Below, piece after piece: positions 58,035 through 64,000 of a stretch of DNA of 64,000 nt. A program made the position numbers and the translations under genes. The DNA comes from Rhizobium sp. Leaf262 (GTDB taxonomy: Bacteria > Pseudomonadota > Alphaproteobacteria > Rhizobiales > Rhizobiaceae), in assembly GCF_001422245.1 (NCBI RefSeq), contig NZ_LMMM01000008.1:19644-83643 (forward strand), given 5' to 3'. Positions within the stretch are counted from its first letter, which is position 1. Every line of letters begins with the position of its first letter. The notes beneath the pieces were generated by a model that worked only from the letters and a program-made list of their open reading frames with translations, did no database searches and was not told where the DNA came from.

Positions 58035-59111
58035 TCACGACACACGTGCTGTTGACTCTCTTTCGACGACGCTTGGCGGGAGGAGGATCGGCCCGTTTAT
58101 TGCGCCTCGGACGAGAACAGCGCGTATCGCGATTTCCGCGATCTCGTGGACGGGCTGACGGATAGTGGTCAGCCGTGGCAAGACAAGGGAAGCCAAAGGA
58201 ATATCGTCAAAGCCAACGATAGACAGGTCATGGGGCACTCGTATGCCCATATCGCGCGAGCACCGCAGGAGTCCGATCGCCTGCTGATCGTTTGCCGTGG
58301 CGATGGCCGTCGGCCGCACATTTGCGGGGGCAGAAAGCAATCTCCGGCCCATTTCCTCGCCGGACTTGTAATCGAATTGACCTTCGACAGCAGTAAATTC
58401 CACCTTGTCGCCACACTCGGTGGACACCCTCGCGATCTCGTCGCTAAAGCCACGCAACCGCTGCAGAGAAACTTCGGTGGTTCTGGGGCCACAAATATAG
58501 CCGATACGTCGGTGGCCAAGACCTAAAAGATACGCGGCTGCCAGTCTGCCTCCTTCCACGTTGTCGACCGAGACAAGGGAATGTCCTGTCAGCGGACGGT
58601 CGACCGTCACGCACACCGGTCCCTTCAGTAGACGTTCAATCACGAGGCTGTTGCTGACCGGAGCGATAACGATCCCGGCGGGTGCCCTGCCAAGAAGGCT
58701 CTGGATTTGCGTCTTCTCCGCCAGCGGATCATCATGGGTGTTGGCGAGGAGAACCGAATATCCGGCCGCGGACGCCAGGATCTCGATATGCTTTGCCAGA
58801 TCCGCGAAGAACGGGTTTGTAATGTCGGGAATGACAAACCCGATGATGTCAGACTTGTTTAGCCGAAGACTGCGGCCAAGACTGCTCGGACTATATCCCA
58901 GCTTCTCTATGGCCTTATCAACCCGATTACGAATGCCCTCGTTGACGGTCGCGTTTTTCGCCAGAACGCGAGATACCGTCCCAACTGAAACCCCTGCGCT
59001 CCGCGCAACATCTTTGACGGTCGGTTTCAATGGACGCTCCTTGGACCTTGCAGCGTGACCATTAGCATTATGCGGAAAGGCGTCGCAAACAGATTTCATG
59101 AAACGTTTCAT
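58035..59111 (-). CDS. LacI-family transcriptional repressor
   Basis: A 358-residue repressor. The helix-turn-helix is VKDVARSAGVSVGTVSRVLAKNATVNEGIRNRVDKAIEKLGYSPSSLGRSLR, and the sugar-binding domain follows. It is divergent from a sugar-importer operon. Two identical palindromes, TGAAACGTTTCA, lie in and near its own start, so it probably represses itself and the importer until its sugar binds. The start at 59111 follows GGTGG; ATG at 59099 and 59141 are alternatives. A 32-residue tail precedes the usual LacI N-terminus. Confidence 0.92.
   Translation of the reverse strand: MKRFMKSVCDAFPHNANGHAARSKERPLKPTVKDVARSAGVSVGTVSRVLAKNATVNEGIRNRVDKAIEKLGYSPSSLGRSLRLNKSDIIGFVIPDITNPFFADLAKHIEILASAAGYSVLLANTHDDPLAEKTQIQSLLGRAPAGIVIAPVSNSLVIERLLKGPVCVTVDRPLTGHSLVSVDNVEGGRLAAAYLLGLGHRRIGYICGPRTTEVSLQRLRGFSDEIARVSTECGDKVEFTAVEGQFDYKSGEEMGRRLLSAPANVRPTAIATANDQQAIGLLRCSRDMGIRVPHDLSIVGFDDIPLASLVLPRLTTIRQPVHEIAEIAIRAVLVRGAINGPILLPPSVVERESTARVS
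59099..59110. promoter_or_regulatory. LacI-family operator, proximal copy
   Basis: The 12-bp palindrome TGAAACGTTTCA overlaps the first codons of the repressor gene. An identical copy lies 67 bp away on the importer side. The central CG dyad fits LacI/GalR-type operators. Confidence 0.75.
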
Positions 59112-59165
59112 ATTGACCACCATTTGTTTTGCCGCTACCAAAATGAGGCGTTGTCATAGGTTCTA

Positions 59166-59177
59166 TGAAACGTTTCA
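59166..59177. promoter_or_regulatory. LacI-family operator, importer-side copy
   Basis: A second TGAAACGTTTCA palindrome, identical to that at 59099-59110, lies 41 bp upstream of the binding-protein start. Paired operators 67 bp apart would allow cooperative repression by a repressor tetramer or two dimers. Confidence 0.78.
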
Positions 59178-59217
59178 CCGATGGCTGGAGGGCTGTCGGA
59201 TCTAGGGAGGAATTGTC

Positions 59218-60150
59218 ATGAAGTTTGTCACCATCGCGTCTGTTCTGGCGCTTTCTTTGACGACGGCGTTGCCGTCGATTGCCATGGCTGCCGACAAGCC
59301 CGTCGTCGGGCTGGTCATGAAGTCGCTTGCCAACGACTTCTTCAAAAACATGCTGGAAGGTGCTGAAGCGCATAACAAGAAGCGCGGCGACTACGAACTC
59401 AAAGCCATCGGCATGCAGAACGAAACGGATTTCGAGAGCCAGGTTAACGGCGTCGAGAACTTCATCACGCAAGGTGTCGATGCCATCGTCATCGCTCCAG
59501 CTGACTCACGCGCTATGGTCGCCCCTCTGAAAAAGGCGATGAATGCTGGTATTACTGTTATCAACTTTGACGTATCGCTGGATGAGCAGGCAAAGAAGGA
59601 CGCAGGGATCGATCTGGCTTTCGTCGGGCCCGATAACCGCGCCGGTGCAAAGATGGTCGGCGAGGCGCTTGCAAAGTCGCTCGGCGAAGGTGGCAAGGTC
59701 GTTATTATCGAGGGCAATCCAGGCGCAGACAACGCAGCGCAGCGCAAGCTTGGTTTTGAGGATGCCGTCGCTTCGGGAAAGCTTGAACTGCTGGATTCGC
59801 GCACAGCGCACTGGGAAACTGAGGAGGCCAATTCGGTCTTCTCGAATATGCTGACAGCCCACCCGGATATCCAGGGGGTTCTTGCTGCCAACGACTCGAT
59901 GGCGATCGGCGTTGTCAAAGCTCTTGATGCGGCTGGACGCAAGGACATCAAGGTCGTTGGCTTCGACAATGTCCCGGCGGTAGCTCCGTTGCTGAAAGAT
60001 GGAAAGCTGCTCGCAACCGTCGACCAGTTCGGCTCTCAGATGGCGGCAAACGCCATCGACAAAGCGCTCGAGGTTGTTGCAGGCGGCCCGAAACTTGAAG
60101 GCTGGATCAAGACGGATATCGAATTAGTGACCAAGGAAACGGTGAAGTAA
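59218..60150 (+). CDS. Sugar ABC importer, periplasmic binding protein (RbsB type)
   Basis: A 310-residue binding protein with signal peptide MKFVTIASVLALSLTTALPSIAMA. The core VVGLVMKSLANDFFKNMLEGAEAHNKK, VDAIVIAPADSRAMVAPLKKAMNAGI and GVLAANDSMAIGVVKALDAAG segments are those of ribose/galactose-type binding proteins. It captures a sugar for the RbsA/RbsC-type pair encoded next. AGGGAGG precedes the ATG. Confidence 0.92.
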   Translation: MKFVTIASVLALSLTTALPSIAMAADKPVVGLVMKSLANDFFKNMLEGAEAHNKKRGDYELKAIGMQNETDFESQVNGVENFITQGVDAIVIAPADSRAMVAPLKKAMNAGITVINFDVSLDEQAKKDAGIDLAFVGPDNRAGAKMVGEALAKSLGEGGKVVIIEGNPGADNAAQRKLGFEDAVASGKLELLDSRTAHWETEEANSVFSNMLTAHPDIQGVLAANDSMAIGVVKALDAAGRKDIKVVGFDNVPAVAPLLKDGKLLATVDQFGSQMAANAIDKALEVVAGGPKLEGWIKTDIELVTKETVK

Positions 60151-60165
60151 CGCCCATACATCTCG

Positions 60166-60190
60166 CCGCACCGAACCGCTTTCGGTGCGG
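60166..60190 (+). promoter_or_regulatory. Intercistronic hairpin of the importer operon
   Basis: CCGCACCGAA and TTCGGTGCGG form a perfect 10-bp stem with a 5-nt loop between the binding-protein stop and the ATPase start. Such hairpins protect the upstream mRNA and keep the binding protein more abundant than the membrane parts. Confidence 0.65.
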
Positions 60191-60211
60191 CATCTCCTGA
60201 AGGGTGCTTCA

Positions 60212-61786
60212 ATGACCAGTTCAAAATCAGGCCCGGCGGTACCTTCCGCCGCAGTGGATGCTTGCTCGCAAGCCATTCTCGAGCTGCACGATATCAAAAA
60301 AAAATTCGGTGGAACCGTCGCGCTGAATGGCGTGAACCTGTCTGTAAGTCACGGTGAGGTCCACGGCCTCATTGGCGAGAACGGTGCGGGCAAGTCTACG
60401 CTGATCAAGACGCTCTGCGGAATTGTAAAGCCGGATTCCGGGAAAATCACGCTAGCGGGCGAAGCCTATTCACCCCAGACACCGCGCGATGCCAAGGCCC
60501 GCGGCCTACAAGTTGTCCATCAGGAGTTTAATCTTCTCCCCTATCTGTCGGTGGCGGAAAACATTTTTATCGAACACCTCCCCCGGAACGTCCTAGGCGT
60601 CTTGAAGCGGCAAGAAATGAACGAGCGTGCCCGCTTGGCGCTCGACGCCATCGGGCTTACCGATATCGACGTGCGCTGGCCTGTCGAGCGGCTTGGTATC
60701 GCACATCGCCAATTGGTGGAGTTGGCTCGCGCTTTGATGACGGAGAGCCGAGTCCTTATTCTCGACGAGCCGACGGCTACGCTGACGTCGCGGGAGACCG
60801 AGCGATTGTTCTCGATCGTTGCCGAGTTACGCGCTCGCGGTGTCACCTTGGTGTTTGTGTCCCATCACCTCGATGAGATCTTTGGAATCTGCGACAGGGT
60901 CACCGTCCTTAGAAATGGAGAAACGGTGTTTTCGCGGTCCATCGCCGAGACCAGCCAAGATGAACTGGTTCGCGGAATGGTCGGCAAACAACTCCAGCAG
61001 GAAATGAAGAGCGGGGTGGTTTCGAGCGCGAGACGCGAGACCGTCCTTTCCCTGAAGAGTTTTCGTCACGCCCAGTCGCCGCATCGCGAGGGCATATCGT
61101 TTGATCTACACAAGGGTGAAATCCTCGGCATCGCCGGCCTGGTTGGTTCGGGCCGAACCGAACTTTTGCGCGCCATATCTGCCGCAGAGCAGCCGCTGTC
61201 CGGCGTGCTGATGAGAGATGGAAAGGCAGTTGTATTTCGCACGCCAAAAGATGCCATCGACTCCGGTATCGGCTTTGTAACAGAAGACCGGAAGGACCAA
61301 GGCCTAATATTGACCATGCCGATTGCTGCGAACGTGACACTGGCCTCGTTGTCAAACGTCTCCCGGTTCGGCCTTCTTGACAAAAAGGCCGAAGACGCGG
61401 TCACCAAGCAGTTGGGATCAGACCTCACGCTGAAATATGGCGGTCCAGCCAAACTCGTGTCGACCCTCTCCGGAGGCAATCAACAAAAGGTCGTCCTGGC
61501 AAAGTGGCTGGCGCGAAATCCCGAGATTCTGCTTCTCGACGAGCCTACCAGAGGCGTGGATGTCGGGGCAAAAGCCGAAATCTACGCCCTTATCCGTCGG
61601 TTCGCGGAGAACGGCCTAGCGCTTCTGATCGTCTCGTCGGAGCTTCCCGAACTGATGACGCTTTGCGATCGCATTATGGTGATGTCGCAGCACCGTATTG
61701 TTGGCGAACTACCTCGTGCGGACTTCTCGGAAGAGAGAATATTGACCTACGCCTACCAAGGCGAACAGAGAAAAACGGGGCTTTGA
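60212..61786 (+). CDS. Sugar ABC importer, double ATPase (RbsA/MglA type)
   Basis: A 524-residue protein with two ABC domains. The first has Walker A GENGAGKST near residue 58 and Walker B VLILDEPTATLT. The second has a degenerate Walker A GLVGSGRTELL, as is normal for this class, and signature LSGGNQQKVVLAKWLARNPEILLLDEPTRGVDVG. It drives import with the permease. The ATG at 60212 was chosen over 60185 for its ribosome site, GAAGGGTG. Confidence 0.93.
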   Translation: MTSSKSGPAVPSAAVDACSQAILELHDIKKKFGGTVALNGVNLSVSHGEVHGLIGENGAGKSTLIKTLCGIVKPDSGKITLAGEAYSPQTPRDAKARGLQVVHQEFNLLPYLSVAENIFIEHLPRNVLGVLKRQEMNERARLALDAIGLTDIDVRWPVERLGIAHRQLVELARALMTESRVLILDEPTATLTSRETERLFSIVAELRARGVTLVFVSHHLDEIFGICDRVTVLRNGETVFSRSIAETSQDELVRGMVGKQLQQEMKSGVVSSARRETVLSLKSFRHAQSPHREGISFDLHKGEILGIAGLVGSGRTELLRAISAAEQPLSGVLMRDGKAVVFRTPKDAIDSGIGFVTEDRKDQGLILTMPIAANVTLASLSNVSRFGLLDKKAEDAVTKQLGSDLTLKYGGPAKLVSTLSGGNQQKVVLAKWLARNPEILLLDEPTRGVDVGAKAEIYALIRRFAENGLALLIVSSELPELMTLCDRIMVMSQHRIVGELPRADFSEERILTYAYQGEQRKTGL

Positions 61787-61788
61787 TA

Positions 61789-62799
61789 ATGCATGCGATC
61801 AAAAACACGCCTGTGAGTGATACCGAAGAGAAACCGTCATCGAAAATGTCAATGAAACTCGTCCTGCGTGATGCCGGCATCGGTATTGCTCTGCTTCTGC
61901 TGATTGCGTTTTTCTCGCTCAGCACGCAGCATTTCCTCAACCCTAACAACATTTCCAATATTCTGACACAGATAACGATCAATCTGATCCTGGCCATTGG
62001 CATGACTTTTGTCATCCTAATCGGAGGTATCGATCTATCGGTTGGGTCTATGCTCGCATTGTGCGCAGTTGTCGGTGGCAGCGTCCTGACCATCCCGGAC
62101 CTCCCGGTTTGGCAAGCTGTCGGGTTGGCCACGCTTGCTGCCATGGCGACCGGTATCATATGCGGGTTCCTCAATGGGTGGATCAGCGCGTTCTGGGGCC
62201 TGCCATCATTTATCGTTACCCTGGGCATGCTTAACATTGCACGAGGAGCAGCGCTGCAGGTAACGGACGCTCGAACCATCTACTCATTCCCGCAGACCTT
62301 TAACGACTTTGGATCGAAAATGATCTTCGGCGTTCCTGTTGTTTTCCTGATCGCCTTGGCGTTGGTCGCGCTGGCGTGGTTTGTGCTTTCGAAAACCGTT
62401 TTCGGGAGACTGCTCTATGGCATTGGGAACAATGAGGAGGCAGTGCGGCTCGCGGGCCACTCGCTGATGGTCTACAAGGTTGCTGCGTTCACCATTGCCG
62501 GAGCGCTCGTAGGGATTGCCTCGATTATTTATATGGCCCGGCTGAACATCGCGAGCCCGATCATCGGCATAGGGTTTGAACTCAACGCTATTGCAGCAGT
62601 GATCATCGGGGGCACCAGCCTGAGCGGGGGCCGGGGCACGGTTGTCGGCACATTGCTCGGAGCCTGCATCATCGGCGTCCTGGCTAATGGCCTCATCCTG
62701 TTCGGTCTCAGTGACTTCATGCGGCAGATGATCACCGGTGTCGTAATCATTCTTGCGGTGATCATCGACAAATACCGCGAGCGCATCACAGCCGCCTAA
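61789..62799 (+). CDS. Sugar ABC importer, permease (RbsC type)
   Basis: A 336-residue membrane protein with about ten helices. QITINLILAIGMTFVILIGGIDLSVGSMLAL and FELNAIAAVIIGGTSLSGGRGTVVGTLLGACIIGVLANGLILFGL are signatures of the RbsC/AraH group. It starts 2 bp after the ATPase stop. The operon contains no metabolic gene, so the sugar is not identified. Confidence 0.93.
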   Translation: MHAIKNTPVSDTEEKPSSKMSMKLVLRDAGIGIALLLLIAFFSLSTQHFLNPNNISNILTQITINLILAIGMTFVILIGGIDLSVGSMLALCAVVGGSVLTIPDLPVWQAVGLATLAAMATGIICGFLNGWISAFWGLPSFIVTLGMLNIARGAALQVTDARTIYSFPQTFNDFGSKMIFGVPVVFLIALALVALAWFVLSKTVFGRLLYGIGNNEEAVRLAGHSLMVYKVAAFTIAGALVGIASIIYMARLNIASPIIGIGFELNAIAAVIIGGTSLSGGRGTVVGTLLGACIIGVLANGLILFGLSDFMRQMITGVVIILAVIIDKYRERITAA

Positions 62800-62823
62800 C
62801 ATCCGGCAGAGCGAAGGGTTACC

Positions 62824-63053
62824 GTGTCACGGCAGTGCAGAACCCTCTGACTTCCCTTGCATATGATGTCGCAGCCACCCGCCGTGTTCTGGAGAGACAG
62901 AAGGGCGATGTTCTGCTGGTCGGGCATTCGTGGGCAGGCGCTGTTGTAACGGAGGCTGGCACTGCCGAGAACGTGAAGGGTAAACGGAAGCTAACTCGAC
63001 AGCATAGCAAGCCGAGTTCATTGGCAATTGAAACAACTGCGCCCGAACGTTAA
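62824..63053 (+). pseudogene. Alpha/beta hydrolase fragment
   Basis: The frame reads VTAVQNPLTSLAYDVAATRRVLERQKGDVLLVGHSWAGAVVTEAGTAENVKG, the nucleophile-elbow region of an alpha/beta hydrolase (Ser in GHSWAG), then loses similarity (KRKLTRQHS). Both ends of the enzyme are missing. It starts just after the permease gene, marking a recombination scar. Confidence 0.7.
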
Positions 63054-63183
63054 TCCAAGCGCCGGAGACTTGAGTCAAATTGCGCTCAAACGATTCGATA
63101 CTTGAGAGGTTCGTTTCTCTTTCTGAGGTTTTCATTTCAAACCGTCAGATTTCCGATTCACGATCGACAGGACGACCAAGGAT

Positions 63184-63528
63184 ATGCCGAGGGACACGCT
63201 GACAGAGCGCAATCGCAAACAGCGTGAACGCCAACGCGACCTTCGCGCGCGGCAACGAGCGGCCAAGCGGCCCGACCGTGACGACGTCGCGCGCGTCATG
63301 CTGCAATGGTTCATCGTGGGCGCGGTTGCCAAGGCACGACAGAAGGAACTCGAACAGAGTGAGGATGTCATCGTGAAGCGTCTGGTCGCCCAGGGTTTTG
63401 ACGAGGCTGCTTGCTATGACGTCTTCGACCGCCTGGTCGAGAAGTATACGGGCGAGCACTGGGACTTTCGCCGCAAACCGCATCTCCTGTTTCCCGACGG
63501 GGCACCGGATGACGACATGTCAGACTGA
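63184..63528 (+). CDS. Small hypothetical protein, 114 residues
   Basis: A soluble protein with a very basic N-terminus (RNRKQRERQRDLRARQRAAKRPDRDD) and an acidic tail (DGAPDDDMSD). A central helix-rich part contains MLQWFIVGAVAKARQKEL. The basic head could bind DNA or RNA. The family is not recognised. It lies alone near the right edge. Confidence 0.6.
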   Translation: MPRDTLTERNRKQRERQRDLRARQRAAKRPDRDDVARVMLQWFIVGAVAKARQKELEQSEDVIVKRLVAQGFDEAACYDVFDRLVEKYTGEHWDFRRKPHLLFPDGAPDDDMSD

Positions 63529-63602
63529 GGCTTGCATCTGATCGTGAGCGGATCCCGCTCGTTCCGCTTGGCTTCGGTTTTGTGCAAACGGTGTTTTCAG
63601 TT

Positions 63603-63801
63603 TGGGATGTCTTCTCCCCGTGACTTCTTCAAACGCCGTTTACAGTTGAATCGATTCATTGGAGCTTTTGACGGCTGGCTTGGCTGACGGGCGTCTCATT
63701 ACTGGGATGTCTTCTCCCCGTGACTTCTTCAAACGCCGTTTACAGTTGAATCGATTCATTGGAGCTTTTGACGGCTGGCTTGGCTGACGGGCGTCTCATT
63801 A
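63603..63801. repeat. Exact tandem repeat with 100-bp period
   Basis: The 99 bases starting TGGGATGTCTTCTCCCC at 63603 are repeated without change at 63703-63801, with one base between identical runs (period exactly 100). The unit includes CAGTTGAATCGATTCATTGG, in which GAATCGATTC is a palindrome. No coding frame crosses both units. Perfect identity suggests a recent duplication. Confidence 0.9.
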
Positions 63802-64000
63802 AGCTTCCGGGCGTTTGCAATTCGTTAACCACGATGACGCACCTGCGCTGGCCCCTCCCCTTTGTGAGCGCCGCGTTAACCGCGTTCCGGTCCTGTTCTC
63901 TTTTTTGACGGGGGGACCTTGAGATCCGTTTCGGGTCCTGCCAGGAATGGGCGGCTCCGTGATCGGAGCAGACGGCCCAAGGCAGCGCGCCAACGCTACC
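63802..64000. other. Right-edge sequence, no gene called
   Basis: About 200 bp of G+C-rich sequence contain the short inverted repeat CTCCGTGATCGGAG near 63955. A minus-strand frame (63799-63993) has no family features. The GC-rich end resembles the neighbourhood of transfer origins in rhizobial plasmids but no defined oriT was recognised. Confidence 0.4.

Noticed and set aside
63900..64000. Possible oriT
   Set aside because: The GC-rich sequence and a short inverted repeat are suggestive, but no known nick-region sequence and no adjacent tra genes are visible in the window.

Overview
The window looks like part of a repABC-type plasmid or secondary replicon of an alphaproteobacterium in the Rhizobiales (Rhizobium/Agrobacterium-like). 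Reasons: a partial RepA partition gene at the left edge with a repABC-style parS site, a DUF1403/ScpB-like pair and an RHE_PE00001-like gene of the kind seen on rhizobial plasmids, an alphaproteobacterial GTTC-N7-GTTC LexA box before an imuA-imuB-dnaE2 cassette, and GC-rich coding sequence. No rRNA, tRNA or CRISPR array was found.

Layout. 1-6.6 kb is a maintenance zone: repA, a five-gene minus-strand unit (Phd antitoxin, VapC toxin, a second Phd-like antitoxin, tyrosine recombinase, unknown gene), a second tyrosine recombinase, and DUF1403 plus ScpB. 6.6-17.9 kb holds a decayed crcB/EamA pair, a universal stress protein, an ECF sigma/anti-sigma pair, periplasmic proteins (YVTN propeller, DUF305, DsbA-like), a TDT/TehA transporter, and a LysR/binding-protein/malate-dehydrogenase group. 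17.9-23 kb holds a dead transposon end and a fluoride-resistance cluster (riboswitch, CLC-F-like antiporter, CrcB, EamA) beside an nhaA gene broken by one stop codon. 23-26.6 kb is a tniA-tniB-tniQ transposition module that truncates an RHE_PE00001-like gene.

27.8-34.8 kb is an AT-richer defence island. It has a Hachiman pair (hamA, hamB). Convergent to it are a SLOG/HTH fusion with a phosphoribosyltransferase and, behind them, a 599-residue protein with a PD-(D/E)xK-like region. These three form the best candidate for an undescribed system. A truncated divergent ORF and a truncated IS21 element close the island, and the IS in turn cuts a PAS-domain gene.

36.7-46.5 kb has two methyl-accepting chemotaxis proteins with C-terminal xWxxF tethers, a second copy of the dead transposon end, an rtcR remnant and an SDR-DoxX/DUF2269 pair. 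46.6-53.5 kb is DNA repair: a LigD-type ligase and the LexA-controlled imuA-imuB-dnaE2 mutasome. 53.6-57.9 kb carries a lipocalin, a three-gene envelope operon, a flavin reductase broken by one stop, a ParDE pair and an IS110 remnant. 58-63 kb is a LacI-regulated sugar ABC importer. The right edge has a short unknown gene and an exact 100-bp tandem repeat.

Product names come from protein-sequence patterns recognised by eye; no database search was run.
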